Shown here: piece after piece, positions 42,264-51,471 of the stretch | Position numbering within the stretch: the first letter of the stretch is position 1 | How the letters are laid out: each line of letters opens with the position of its first letter | DNA from: UBA1715 sp964346725 | GTDB taxonomy: Bacteria > Bacteroidota > Bacteroidia > Bacteroidales > UBA1715 | Assembly (NCBI GenBank): GCA_964346725.1 | Contig: CAYFVM010000010.1 | Location: 1-64,000 of the forward strand | DNA: 64,000 nt | Reading direction: 5' to 3' | The notes under the pieces: model-generated | The model's database searches: none | What the model was told of the DNA's origin: nothing | The model's input: only the letters and a program-made list of their open reading frames with translations | Program-made: the position numbers and the translations under genes

Positions 42264-43963
42264 TCTAATTTAAAGATGAGAGCCGAATTCGGTAAAATTG
42301 AAATAGGCATTCCTTCGTCCAAAATTTCCTCCATTGGAAAGGCATCGGTAAACGTTTCTTCAAAAATGCTCTTAATAGTAAGTTTACCTTCTAATGGGCA
42401 ATCCATCGTTTTTAGTGCGTGTTCACCTATGTTGAGTCTAAATGTTTGCGTCTCGTTATAGTCAAAGTTGACGATGATGAGCAATTTTTCTTCGTTGGTA
42501 TAGCGTAGGAATGCAAAAATTTTGTCAGCATCAAGGTTGTTTTGATTAACCCACATTAAATCGTAAAAGTCGCCTTCTTGTATTGCTTTAGACTCAAGTC
42601 GGATTGAGAGTAGATTGCAATATGATTGGCGTAGGTCTTTCTGACTTTCAGACAAGCGTCCTCCATCAAATTTTCCACCATTCACCCATTTGTTGAAATC
42701 CGTCATTCCCCAATAGTCAAATATTGAGGTTCTACCATCTATGCCACTGAAACCTTCTTTGTTCATGCCTTGTTCGCCAATTTCCTGACCAAAATAAATC
42801 ATGAGAGGCCCCTTGTTGAGCGTAGCCAGGAGAATCATGGCTGCTATAGCTCTGTCTCCGTTGTTTGCAAAGAAACATGAGGCAATGCGTTGTTCGTCGT
42901 GATTTTCCAAAAAACGAAGCATTTTGCCGGTGTACGCTTCCGTGCGTCTCCAATAGTCTGATATATAGCGTGCAGAACCATTCCCCTCAACTATCAAGCG
43001 CATGGTGTCGTATAAACCAACTTTGTCGTACAAATAATCAAAATGACCTTTGTCTAGATAGGTGGAGTATGCATCGGGATTGTATATTTCAGCAATAAAG
43101 ATAATGTCTGGTTTCATTAGTTTGATTTGAGGAATAACCCAGCCCCAAAATTGAACAGGAACCATTTCTGCCATATCGCAACGAAATCCGTCAATATCTT
43201 TTTTAGCCCAAAAAGAAAGTATTTCATACATGCGAATCCAAGTGTCTGGAATTTGTTCGAAATGATTTTTCCAACAATCTTGGAAGTCAACACCATAATT
43301 AAGTTTTATGGTTTCGTACCAATCGTTTTTGCTTGGGTATGCAGAGAATACATCGTTTCCCGTAACTTTTGCTGGAATTTCCTCATACTTTGGGGCATTT
43401 TCATTATACGGAAAAGTGATATCGTTAGGTAAATGCAATTCTTCGTTAGGTATGTAGTAGTAGTTATTGTTTGGCGCAAATGAAACTGAAGTGTCATCAT
43501 AACTTCCTAACGAAGTTCCACCGTCTGGAAGATTGTCGGAGTTGTATTCACGAGAAACGTGGTTTGGAACAAAATCAATGATACACTTTAAATTGGCATC
43601 GTGCGTACGTTTTAGCAAGTTTTCAAATTCTTGCATACGTGTACGCACATTGGTTGCCAAGTCCGGATCTACGTCGTAGTAGTCTTTAATGGCATAAGGA
43701 GAACCGGCACGGCCTTTTACTACTTGTGGGTTATCGGCCGACAAACCATATTTTGAGTAGTTTGTGCATGAAGCATGGCGAATAATACCGGTGTACCATA
43801 CATGCGTGATTCCCATCTTACGCAGTTCGTCAAGAGCTATATTTGTAATGTTATCAAATTTAGAACAACCATTTTCTTCTATAGTGCCATATTCTTGATT
43901 GTTCTCGTTAGAATTAGCAAAAAGTCTCGTGAAAATTTGATAAATATTTATAATTGAGTCCAT
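42254..43963 (-). CDS. GH13 alpha-amylase-family glycosidase
   Basis: A 569-residue glycoside hydrolase. The four GH13 regions are visible: DFVPNH (I), DGFRCDMAEM with the nucleophile Asp (II), FIAEIYNPDAY with the acid/base Glu (III) and FLENHDEQR with the transition-state Asp (IV). There is no signal peptide, so it should be cytoplasmic, probably acting on glycogen or imported maltodextrin. A C-terminal beta-domain of ~90 residues ends the protein. A -7 box (43978-43985) precedes it, and mqnD overlaps its end by 10 bases. Confidence 0.92.
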   Translation of the reverse strand: MDSIINIYQIFTRLFANSNENNQEYGTIEENGCSKFDNITNIALDELRKMGITHVWYTGIIRHASCTNYSKYGLSADNPQVVKGRAGSPYAIKDYYDVDPDLATNVRTRMQEFENLLKRTHDANLKCIIDFVPNHVSREYNSDNLPDGGTSLGSYDDTSVSFAPNNNYYYIPNEELHLPNDITFPYNENAPKYEEIPAKVTGNDVFSAYPSKNDWYETIKLNYGVDFQDCWKNHFEQIPDTWIRMYEILSFWAKKDIDGFRCDMAEMVPVQFWGWVIPQIKLMKPDIIFIAEIYNPDAYSTYLDKGHFDYLYDKVGLYDTMRLIVEGNGSARYISDYWRRTEAYTGKMLRFLENHDEQRIASCFFANNGDRAIAAMILLATLNKGPLMIYFGQEIGEQGMNKEGFSGIDGRTSIFDYWGMTDFNKWVNGGKFDGGRLSESQKDLRQSYCNLLSIRLESKAIQEGDFYDLMWVNQNNLDADKIFAFLRYTNEEKLLIIVNFDYNETQTFRLNIGEHALKTMDCPLEGKLTIKSIFEETFTDAFPMEEILDEGMPISILPNSALIFKLEWK

Positions 43964-43977
43964 AAAAATCCTTTCTC

Positions 43978-43985
43978 CAAAGGTA
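43978..43985 (-). promoter_or_regulatory. -7 promoter element of the amylase-mqnD unit
   Basis: TACCTTTG on the minus strand, 14 bases before the amylase ATG at 43963. Confidence 0.5.
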
Positions 43986-44039
43986 CATTTTTTATTGTAT
44001 CAATAAATTCTTCCGGAAAGATTTTAGCATAAAGATTTT

Positions 44040-44160
44040 AAATCATAATGCCTTATTTATTAACACCATAAATAAGTGAAACACATGATTTTTAGCTAAA
44101 AATTTGAAAATCAATAAAAAGGAGCCTTAAAGAAACTAAAGGTCATACCTTTAGTTTCTT
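44040..44160. other. Structured gene-free stretch: nested inverted repeats and a 14-bp hairpin
   Basis: Between the divergent amylase and gldF genes I see no coding frame. The stretch holds an outer pair AAATCAT (44040-44046) / ATGATTT (44085-44091) around CTTATTTAT (44052-44060) / ATAAATAAG (44068-44076), then a perfect 14-bp hairpin (44130-44143 with 44147-44160, loop CAT) followed by ATTTTG. The last hairpin looks like an intrinsic terminator but no known gene ends before it. A small RNA or a boundary element is possible; chance is less likely for the 14-bp stem. Confidence 0.5.
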
Positions 44161-44294
44161 ATTTTGTATAAAAAATAAAATCATTCCGATGTTTTTTTTT
44201 GAATACTCAAACAATAAATGATGTTAATTGGTGGAAAAGTTTTACAATTTGGTATATAATTTGCAAATCAAAGATGAAAAAAAGAAATAATTAT

Positions 44295-44302
44295 TATATT
44301 TG
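44295..44302 (+). promoter_or_regulatory. -7 promoter element of the gldF operon
   Basis: TATATTTG, 20 bases before the gldF ATG at 44323; no -33 TTTG at the right distance. Confidence 0.5.
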
Positions 44303-44322
44303 CACTCCTTGTTTTGAAGTGT

Positions 44323-45045
44323 ATGTTAGTTATATTTAGGAAAGAGTTATCTGCCTTTTTCAGCTCTCTGATAGGTTATTTGGTATTAATCGTATTTTTG
44401 TTGGCAACAGGATTGTTCCTTTTTGTCTTTGATAGCGATTACAATATTTTGAGTTCGGGATATGCAAATCTTGATGGGTTATTTATTTTGGCACCATGGG
44501 TTTTCTTATTTCTGATACCAGCTATTGCTATGCGCTTTTTCAGTGAAGAGTCGAAGTCGGGAACATTGGAATTGTTGCTCACTATGCCAGTTTCTGATGT
44601 GTCTATTGTATTAGGCAAGTTTTTGGCAGGACTCGCGTTGTTGTTCTTCGCATTGTTGCCAACTGTTGTCTATTTTATTACAGTTTACGCATTGGGAAGT
44701 CCGGTGGGTAATATTGATGTTGGTGCAACCATAGGTGCATATATTGGTTTGTTTCTGCTTGGAGGAATTTATTTGGCTATAGGTACATTTATTTCATCGC
44801 TTGCCGAAAATCAAATTATCGCATTTATTCTAACGGCATCAATTTGTTTTGTGTTTTATATAGGATTTGACTTTGTGGCCGATATGTTTACCAAGTTTTC
44901 GTTTGTTTCAAATTTTGGAATCAACCAGCACTATAATTCAATAAGTCGTGGCGTACTTGATTCTCGCGATTTAATCTATTTCCTTGGTATAATAGCGCTA
45001 TTCTTGTATTGTACAACATTGTCGCTCGCTAAAAAACGTAAGTAA
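44323..45045 (+). CDS. gldF: GldF, membrane subunit of the Gld ABC transporter
   Basis: A permease of 240 residues with six membrane helices. FRKELSAFFSSLIGYLVLIV at the start and SEESKSGTLELLLTMPVSD match GldF and related ABC-2 permeases. In Flavobacterium, GldA-GldF-GldG form an ABC transporter needed for gliding. The ATPase GldA is not in the window. The ATG at 44323 fits the family start; a TTG nine bases upstream is less likely. gldG follows after 5 bases. Confidence 0.93.
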   Translation: MLVIFRKELSAFFSSLIGYLVLIVFLLATGLFLFVFDSDYNILSSGYANLDGLFILAPWVFLFLIPAIAMRFFSEESKSGTLELLLTMPVSDVSIVLGKFLAGLALLFFALLPTVVYFITVYALGSPVGNIDVGATIGAYIGLFLLGGIYLAIGTFISSLAENQIIAFILTASICFVFYIGFDFVADMFTKFSFVSNFGINQHYNSISRGVLDSRDLIYFLGIIALFLYCTTLSLAKKRK

Positions 45046-45050
45046 CGAAG

Positions 45051-46859
45051 ATGAAAGGAACAACTACATATTCTATAGTTCTAAAGGTTGTGATAGCAAT
45101 TGCCATAACGGTGGGTTTGTTATGGTTGAGCGAATTCAAATATGTGCGTCTTGATATGACCGAAGAAGGTCGTTATACACTTTCTGAATCAACCAAAAAT
45201 GTGCTCGAAAATCTTGACGACACCATTCGTGTAACGGTGTATCTTGATGGCGATTTGCCGGCATCTTTTGCAAAAATGCAACGTGAAGTGATGGATTTGT
45301 TGAACGAAATCCAACAAGTTGCAGGGAAAGAACGTTTACTTATAAAATCAATAGACCCACAAACAATTGGCGATGCCAAGAATTTTAAGCACACCATATC
45401 TCGTTTGCACGAATCGTACGGGCTTACGCCATATACCATTCAGGAACAAGATGAGAACGGGAAAATGGTGCAACGCTATGTGATTCCTGGTATGATAATT
45501 TCTACTTCGCAGAAATTTGTAACCGTAAATATGTTGAACGATGCGTTGGGAAATTCACCTGAACAACAAATAAACCAGTCTTTGCAAGATCTTGAATATC
45601 AATGCGTAAAGTCAATTCAACAATTGACGGTAAAAGAACGGAAAAATATTGCGTTTCTTACCAGTCAAGGAGAAATGCCTTTGTTGTATTGCTACAACGC
45701 AACGTTTTCTTTACTCGATTTATATAATGTTCATAGAATTTCTTCACAAGAATTACTTAATTCGCTTACAGCAAAAAACGATGTACATACGAAGAAAGAA
45801 GCACTTACAAAGAAGGATTCTCTTGTAAAGTTTGATGCATTGATTATAGCAGAACCAACCAAACCATTCACCGAACAAGATAAATTCATTATAGACCAAT
45901 ATATAATGAATAACGGAAATGTCTTGTATATGTCCGACAACGTGTGGGCAAGCATGGATTCACTCAAAACGAGTTCGTATACGTATGCGTTGCCAAAAGA
46001 ACTGAACAACTCTGATTTGTTGTTCAATTTGGGAGTGCGTATCAATTCTACTGTGTTACTTGACAATCAGTGTGCAAATATTCCAATGAATGTTGCTGCC
46101 GTTGGTGAACAAGCTCGTTTTGCTCCTGTTCCGTGGTATTATTTTCCATTGATGAAACCTACTAAAGAACCTCATTTAATTACCAAAAATATAGATGTTG
46201 TAAAGTCGGAATTTGCTAGCACAATTGATACACTTCAAGGAAATGGAAACTTGAAAAAGACAGTACTGCTTTCTTCATCGGCATACGCACGTGTATTGAT
46301 GACGCCTAATACTGTTGGCTTCCAAGTGTTGCAAAGTAATCCCGATAAAAATTTCTTCAATAGATATTACGTTCCAACTGCAGTGCTTTTAGAGGGGAAT
46401 TATAATTCGCTCTATGCTTCGCGTAAATCACCGTTGGAAAAGGGTGACACAACGTATAAAATGCCAAAAGATTTTACCTACCAAAAACAATCATCACAAA
46501 ATCGCATCATAGTTGTTACAGATGGTGATATAATCCGCAACGAAATAGAAGTAACCAATGGCGATACAGTTCCAAAGCCACTGTATTTTTATAAGTATTT
46601 TTCGTTTGACAAGCGTGCCTATACAGGTAATCTTGATTTCTTTATGAATGCAGTAAGCTATTTGTGTGGCGATTCAGATTTGTTGTCAATCCGTTCTCGT
46701 GAAATTACTATTCGTTTGCTTAATAAAAATAGAATTATTGATGAAAAATTCTATTGGCAGTTAGGTAATATATTAATGCCAATTGTGCTTATAATATTTG
46801 TTGGGATAGTGATTTTCTTTATTAGAAAACAAAAATATTCGAATAAATATGTTGGCTAA
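45051..46859 (+). CDS. gldG: GldG, substrate-binding-like subunit of the Gld ABC transporter
   Basis: A 602-residue membrane-anchored protein: one N-terminal helix (residues ~10-27), a long periplasmic part with RLDMTEEGRYTLSESTKNVL and ITVYLDGDLP-like features of the ABC_transp_aux domain, and a last helix near residue 580. This is the GldG pattern. Its stop lies 11 bases inside hisF, so the transport genes and hisF-hisIE form one transcription unit. Confidence 0.93.
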   Translation: MKGTTTYSIVLKVVIAIAITVGLLWLSEFKYVRLDMTEEGRYTLSESTKNVLENLDDTIRVTVYLDGDLPASFAKMQREVMDLLNEIQQVAGKERLLIKSIDPQTIGDAKNFKHTISRLHESYGLTPYTIQEQDENGKMVQRYVIPGMIISTSQKFVTVNMLNDALGNSPEQQINQSLQDLEYQCVKSIQQLTVKERKNIAFLTSQGEMPLLYCYNATFSLLDLYNVHRISSQELLNSLTAKNDVHTKKEALTKKDSLVKFDALIIAEPTKPFTEQDKFIIDQYIMNNGNVLYMSDNVWASMDSLKTSSYTYALPKELNNSDLLFNLGVRINSTVLLDNQCANIPMNVAAVGEQARFAPVPWYYFPLMKPTKEPHLITKNIDVVKSEFASTIDTLQGNGNLKKTVLLSSSAYARVLMTPNTVGFQVLQSNPDKNFFNRYYVPTAVLLEGNYNSLYASRKSPLEKGDTTYKMPKDFTYQKQSSQNRIIVVTDGDIIRNEIEVTNGDTVPKPLYFYKYFSFDKRAYTGNLDFFMNAVSYLCGDSDLLSIRSREITIRLLNKNRIIDEKFYWQLGNILMPIVLIIFVGIVIFFIRKQKYSNKYVG

Positions 46860-47601
46860 ACGAATTATACCTTGTTTAGATATTAAAGACGGGCGCACTG
46901 TAAAAGGAATAAACTTCCTCGGCTTGCGTGATGCCGGTGACCCAGTAGAATTGGGAGCGATGTATGCAGAACAGGGAGCAGATGAATTGACATTTCTTGA
47001 TATTACAGCAACTATAGAAAAACGCGACACATTTGCTGCGTTGGTTAAAAAAATAGCCTTGCACTTAAATATACCTTTCACCGTAGGTGGTGGTATAAAA
47101 TCAGTACAAGATGTAGGGGTGCTTTTGGCAGCCGGAGCCGATAAAATTACCATAAATTCGGCAGCCGTATACAAACCACAGTTGATAACTGATTTGGCAA
47201 AAGAATTTGGCTCGCAATGTATTGTGGTTGCTATTGATACCAAGTTGCACGACGATGTTTGGATGGTGCACACCCATGGTGGTTACAAAGAAACAGACAT
47301 AAAAACCCTCGATTGGGTAAAAGAAATATATAATCGTGGAGCAGGTGAGATTCTGCTCACGTCAATGAACCACGATGGAACGAAAAATGGATTTGCAAAC
47401 GAAATTACTTGTCAGGTTTCCGAAATGGTAGATATCCCTGTGATAGCATCGGGCGGAGCAGGAAATATGGAACATTTTAAAGAAGTGTTTACCAAAGGGA
47501 AAGCCGATGCCGCATTAGCCGCAAGTATTTTCCATTTCAAAGAAATTGCAATTCCCGAATTGAAAAACTATTTAAAACAACAAAACATTACGGTACGATA
47601 A
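46849..47601 (+). CDS. hisF: Imidazole glycerol phosphate synthase cyclase subunit
   Basis: A TIM-barrel enzyme (250 aa) that, with HisH, forms imidazole glycerol phosphate and AICAR in histidine synthesis. The N-terminal KRIIPCLDIKDGRTVKG has the catalytic Asp, FTVGGGIKS and the phosphate loops VIASGGAG and ADAALAASIFHF follow. HisH is not in the window. It overlaps gldG by 11 bases and hisIE by one base. Confidence 0.97.
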   Translation: MLAKRIIPCLDIKDGRTVKGINFLGLRDAGDPVELGAMYAEQGADELTFLDITATIEKRDTFAALVKKIALHLNIPFTVGGGIKSVQDVGVLLAAGADKITINSAAVYKPQLITDLAKEFGSQCIVVAIDTKLHDDVWMVHTHGGYKETDIKTLDWVKEIYNRGAGEILLTSMNHDGTKNGFANEITCQVSEMVDIPVIASGGAGNMEHFKEVFTKGKADAALAASIFHFKEIAIPELKNYLKQQNITVR

Positions 47602-48194
47602 TGGATTTGAATTTCTCAAAATATACCGACGGCTTGATTCCAGCTATAATTCAAGATGCAGACACACGGGTTGTGCTAATGCTTGGATTTATGAATCAAG
47701 AAGCCTTAGATAAAACAATAGAAACAGGTAAGGTTACGTTTTATAGTCGTACACGTAAAACTCTTTGGACTAAAGGCGAAATTTCCGGTAACTTTTTGAA
47801 TTATGTGAGTGCAAGTGTCGATTGTGATAACGACACACTTCTCGTTAAAGTACATCCCATAGGACCAACCTGCCACAAAGGTACTGACACTTGTTGGGCT
47901 GAGGAAAATACCAGCGAGGTTCAGATTTTATCAGCATTGCAAGAAAAAATAGGTCTCGAAATAAAAAATATGTCGAGTGATTCATATATAGCAAGTTTAA
48001 TAAGAAAAGGAGGTGTAAACAAATTAGCGCAAGAAGTAGGAGAAAAAGCAATTGAAACAGTAATTCAGTCTACCAATGGTAGTAATGAGGTCTTAGTAGA
48101 AAAAGGGTCAGAATTACTATACCATCTAGTCGCTCTTCTCTCGGCAAATAATATAGGAGTGCAAGAGGTAATAGATGTTTTAAAGAAAAAATAA
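47601..48194 (+). CDS. hisI: Bifunctional PRA-CH cyclohydrolase / PRA-PH pyrophosphatase
   Basis: Catalyses the second and third steps of histidine synthesis. The N-terminal HisI half (to ~105) carries the metal ligands ASVDCDND and GPTCHKGTDTCW; the C-terminal HisE half has the MazG-like EVGEKAIETVI and SELLYHLVALL helices. The 197-residue fusion is standard for Bacteroidota. The start overlaps the hisF stop (TAATG). A Crp/Fnr regulator gene follows 31 bases later. Confidence 0.96.
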   Translation: MDLNFSKYTDGLIPAIIQDADTRVVLMLGFMNQEALDKTIETGKVTFYSRTRKTLWTKGEISGNFLNYVSASVDCDNDTLLVKVHPIGPTCHKGTDTCWAEENTSEVQILSALQEKIGLEIKNMSSDSYIASLIRKGGVNKLAQEVGEKAIETVIQSTNGSNEVLVEKGSELLYHLVALLSANNIGVQEVIDVLKKK

Positions 48195-48225
48195 AAAGGT
48201 AAAAAAACAGAAAAGAAAACGTATT

Positions 48226-48918
48226 ATGAAAATACCATCACATTCAGAATTATTTAAGACATTAAAAACTAATGATCTTTTGAAATTTCTTACAGAAAAA
48301 GAACTCAAACTTGTTGAGGAAAATATTAAGTTTATTACCTATAAAAAAGGTGAAACTATATACAAACAAGGCAATCGTATTGCTGATGTAACAGTCAATA
48401 TGTATGGTCTTATAAAAACTTTTATTGAAAATAAATCACACGATAGAAACACTATCGTTGCGTTGCAATTACCTGTATCGATGGTTGGACCTACAACTCT
48501 TTATGACGATGTATATAGAGCAACAGCCGAAGCAATGAGTGATTGTGTTGTCGCATTTGTTGAGGTAAAACTTGTACAAGATATTGCAAGAGGAAACTCA
48601 AAATTCATGGAAGGATTGTATAAAGTTACTTGTTCAAGAATGAATATATTTATGAAGCAAATTGCTGACCTCGGACAAAAGCAAATCCGCGCACGTATGG
48701 CAACAGTGCTTCTTATTATAGCTGATCTTATCGGTAAAAACTATATTGACATTCGCATTTCAAGAAACGAACTTTCTGAATACGCAGGTATTTCAACTGG
48801 AAGTGCAATCCGTTTGTTAAGCGATCTTGAAAAAGAAGGTATAATTAAATTGGACAAAAAGAATATTGATATCGTAAACAGAAGGGAACTAGTGGAAATT
48901 AGTCAAATTGAAGGTTAA
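48226..48918 (+). CDS. Crp/Fnr-family transcriptional regulator
   Basis: A 230-residue regulator. Residues ~15-135 are a cyclic-nucleotide-binding-type beta-roll (YKKGETIYKQGN), a long dimer helix follows, and the C-terminal winged helix reads SRNELSEYAGISTGSAIRLL. It lacks the N-terminal Cys cluster of Fnr, so it does not sense oxygen by an iron-sulfur cluster. The ligand is unknown. It lies between hisIE and pepD on the same strand and could be read through from gldF. Confidence 0.92.
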   Translation: MKIPSHSELFKTLKTNDLLKFLTEKELKLVEENIKFITYKKGETIYKQGNRIADVTVNMYGLIKTFIENKSHDRNTIVALQLPVSMVGPTTLYDDVYRATAEAMSDCVVAFVEVKLVQDIARGNSKFMEGLYKVTCSRMNIFMKQIADLGQKQIRARMATVLLIIADLIGKNYIDIRISRNELSEYAGISTGSAIRLLSDLEKEGIIKLDKKNIDIVNRRELVEISQIEG

Positions 48919-48926
48919 TAAATGAT

Positions 48927-50387
48927 ATGTCAGAAATAGCAAGTCTTCGACCAACCATAGTTTGGCGAAATTTTGATGAAATTTGCAATATTCCTCGTCC
49001 GTCAAAACACGAGGAAAAAATAACAAAATATATTCTTGATTTCGCTAAGCAACGGAATTTGTCGTGCCGACAAGATTCTGTGGGGAATGTGTTCGTTGAA
49101 AAACCAGCAACATCCGGCTGTGAAACCAAGGAGTCAGTTGTATTGCAAGCTCATGTTGACATGGTTCCTCAAAAAAAGAATGAAAGTAATCATAACTTTC
49201 TAACTGATCCAATAGAGGCGTATGTTGATGGAAATTTTGTGCGTGCCAAAGGTACTACTCTAGGCGCCGATAATGGCATAGGTGTGGCAATGATTCTTGC
49301 TATTCTTGATGCGCACGATTTGGAACACGGTCCAATTCAGGCCGTGTTTACAGTCGACGAAGAAACAGGAATGAGCGGTGCTTTTGCACTCAAACCAACC
49401 GACATTCTGGCAAAATATCTTATTAATCTTGATACCGAAAACGAAAATGTGGTAACCATTGGCGGTGCTGGTGGTTTAGATGCTAACTTCACGTTCGATT
49501 TAAGTTATTCGGGTGTGAGTGAATTTGAAAAAGTATACACTATTTCTCTTTCGGGGCTAACAGGTGGACATTCCGGGTTCGAAATAATTTTGAACCGCGC
49601 CAATGCCAACAAGGTGTTGTGTGAATTTCTCTATGCCATTATGGAAAAAACCGATATGAGACTCGTATCGTTTAATGGCGGAAATATGCGAAATGCAATA
49701 CCACGTGAGGCAACAGCTGTAGTTGCTTTTAACCGTTCGTTCGAAAATATTTTTCACAAAATGTTTGAACGTTTTGTGGATGAAAAGCAATCACAGTTTT
49801 ATCAAACTGATCCATTGTTTTCGTGCATTGTAGCCGAAACAATAGATGCTTCGTTGGCTATTTCACAAGAACAAACAGCCGGAATTACCCGTGCTATAGT
49901 GAATTGCCCTAATGGTCCCGTGAAATATGAAAATCACAACTGTAAAATATTGAACACATCAACGAATTTGTCGTTTGTCACTACCGAAGGCAACAAACTC
50001 ACCGTAGGTTGTTTGCTTCGCAGTATTGACGACAAGAATAAACAGCAGTTGGCACAAGCGCAAAAAGCGATTTTTGAATTATATGGTGGCAAGGCTGAAT
50101 TTTCCGGAGACTATCCCGGTTGGCAACCTAAGTGGAGTTCAAAGCTATTGACCATAATGAAAGAATCGTGTGAAAGTGTTTTTGGGGTACCTGCCAAAAT
50201 TGATGTGGTACATGCAGGATTGGAATGTGGCATTTTTGCAAACACCTTCCCCAGCATGGAAACCGTTTCGTTTGGTCCAAACATCAAAGGTCCTCATTCC
50301 CCCAATGAAGTTGTGGAAGTTACTTCGGTAGAAAAAACATGGCAAGCGCTGATATTAGCACTCAAGAATATTCCTGAGAAATGTTAA
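48927..50387 (+). CDS. pepD: Aminoacyl-histidine dipeptidase (PepD)
   Basis: A di-zinc M20 peptidase of 486 residues that cleaves carnosine-like and other dipeptides. VVLQAHVDMVPQK, TLGADNGIGVAM, VDEETGMSGA with the catalytic Glu, and the C-terminal HAGLECGIF are the metal and active-site segments. No signal peptide is seen, so it is cytoplasmic. It would finish dipeptides taken up after the action of DPP7. Releasing histidine next to his genes may be coincidence. Confidence 0.95.
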   Translation: MSEIASLRPTIVWRNFDEICNIPRPSKHEEKITKYILDFAKQRNLSCRQDSVGNVFVEKPATSGCETKESVVLQAHVDMVPQKKNESNHNFLTDPIEAYVDGNFVRAKGTTLGADNGIGVAMILAILDAHDLEHGPIQAVFTVDEETGMSGAFALKPTDILAKYLINLDTENENVVTIGGAGGLDANFTFDLSYSGVSEFEKVYTISLSGLTGGHSGFEIILNRANANKVLCEFLYAIMEKTDMRLVSFNGGNMRNAIPREATAVVAFNRSFENIFHKMFERFVDEKQSQFYQTDPLFSCIVAETIDASLAISQEQTAGITRAIVNCPNGPVKYENHNCKILNTSTNLSFVTTEGNKLTVGCLLRSIDDKNKQQLAQAQKAIFELYGGKAEFSGDYPGWQPKWSSKLLTIMKESCESVFGVPAKIDVVHAGLECGIFANTFPSMETVSFGPNIKGPHSPNEVVEVTSVEKTWQALILALKNIPEKC

Positions 50388-50448
50388 ATCGTAAAGAACT
50401 GTTTCCGTAATTTTTTTATGAAGACAATAACTTTCAAATATTTTTTTG

Positions 50449-50456
50449 TATTATTG
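50449..50456 (+). promoter_or_regulatory. Possible -7 element of the hisG operon
   Basis: TATTATTG is one base from TAnnTTTG and lies 20 bases before the leader-peptide ATG. No good -33 box is visible, so the assignment is tentative. Confidence 0.35.
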
Positions 50457-50476
50457 CAAAGCAAAATAAAACGATT

Positions 50477-50500
50477 ATGATTCTTCATCATTCTATGTAA
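50477..50500 (+). CDS. His-operon leader peptide MILHHSM
   Basis: A seven-codon frame from ATG to TAA contains two adjacent CAT His codons (50486-50491). It is followed by an antiterminator and a terminator directly upstream of hisG. The arrangement is that of an amino-acid attenuator: ribosomes stall at the His codons when charged tRNA-His is scarce. Two His codons are few compared with the seven of the enterobacterial hisL, so the call rests on the whole arrangement. Confidence 0.6.
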   Translation: MILHHSM

Positions 50501-50516
50501 TTTCTCTGAGATTATA

Positions 50517-50560
50517 CTGAATACAAATTAAAAAGGTTTGCTTCAGGCAAGCCTTTTTTT
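50517..50560 (+). promoter_or_regulatory. Transcription attenuator of hisG (antiterminator/terminator)
   Basis: Terminator: AAAAAGGTTTGC (50530-50541) pairs with GCAAGCCTTTTT (50547-50558), one G-U pair, loop TTCAG, then a T run. Antiterminator: CTGAATACAAA (50517-50527) pairs with TTTGCTTCAG (50537-50546) with a small internal loop, which uses TTTGC of the terminator stem. The two folds therefore exclude each other. The terminator ends 33 bases before the hisG ATG. Confidence 0.7.
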
Positions 50561-50593
50561 ATACTATAAAGAACAATAGATACAACAAACAAA

Positions 50594-51460
50594 ATGGAAG
50601 AGCAAGCAGTAATTAAGTTGGCAATTCAAAAAAGTGGTCGTTTAAGCGAAAAAACCATTGAATTATTAAAAAATTGTGGCATCAAGTTTATTTCAAACTC
50701 AAGTCGTTTGAAAACGCAGGCATTCAATTTCCCTATGGAAATTCTTTTCCTTCGCGACGATGATATTCCCGGTTATGTAGCCGACGGAGTTACCGATTTC
50801 GGTATTTTGGGAATGAACGAAATTGATGAACAACAAAAAGACGTAGACATCATTAAAAAACTTGGTTTTTCAGGTTGCCGCCTTTCTATTGCGGTTCCAA
50901 ATTCGTTTGATTATAAAGACATTCACAGTTTGGAAGAAAAGCGTATTGCAACGTCGTATCCTTCAATTTTGCGTAACTTTTTGAAGAAAAATAACGTAAA
51001 TGCTGAAATCCACGAAATTAGCGGTTCGGTAGAAATAGCTCCTACAATTGGCTTAACTGACGCAATTTGCGACATAGTAAGCACCGGAGGAACTCTTTTG
51101 AGCAACGGTTTGAGAGAAGTGGAAACTATCTACAAATCTGAAGCTGCACTTATTGGAAACAAAAACCTTTCGGCTGCAAAACAAGCTATTCTTGAAAAAT
51201 GGATGTTGCGCATAGAAGCAGTTAATAAGGCATCAAATAATAAATATATTCTTATGAATGTGCCTAATGAAGCTATAGAAGAAGTTGCTCGTTTGTTGCC
51301 GGGAATGAAAAGTCCTACCGTGATTCCTTTGAAAGAAAAAGGCTGGAGCTCACTTCATTCTGTAATTAACGAAGATGATTTTTGGGAAGTAATAGAAAAA
51401 GCGAGAAACGCCGGAGCACAAGGCATTTTGGTTTGTCCAATTGAACAAATGATATTGTAA
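50594..51460 (+). CDS. hisG: ATP phosphoribosyltransferase, long form
   Basis: First enzyme of histidine synthesis, joining ATP and PRPP. The 288-residue protein has the catalytic type-II PBP-like domain (LAIQKSGRLSEKTIELL, VTDFGILGMNE and the PRPP loop DAICDIVSTGGTL) and a C-terminal ACT-like regulatory domain of ~75 residues, so it is the long, histidine-inhibited form that needs no HisZ. It is first after the attenuator and heads hisG-nfeD-SPFH-hisD-hisC. Confidence 0.97.
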   Translation: MEEQAVIKLAIQKSGRLSEKTIELLKNCGIKFISNSSRLKTQAFNFPMEILFLRDDDIPGYVADGVTDFGILGMNEIDEQQKDVDIIKKLGFSGCRLSIAVPNSFDYKDIHSLEEKRIATSYPSILRNFLKKNNVNAEIHEISGSVEIAPTIGLTDAICDIVSTGGTLLSNGLREVETIYKSEAALIGNKNLSAAKQAILEKWMLRIEAVNKASNNKYILMNVPNEAIEEVARLLPGMKSPTVIPLKEKGWSSLHSVINEDDFWEVIEKARNAGAQGILVCPIEQMIL

Positions 51461-51471
51461 AAACAAAACAT

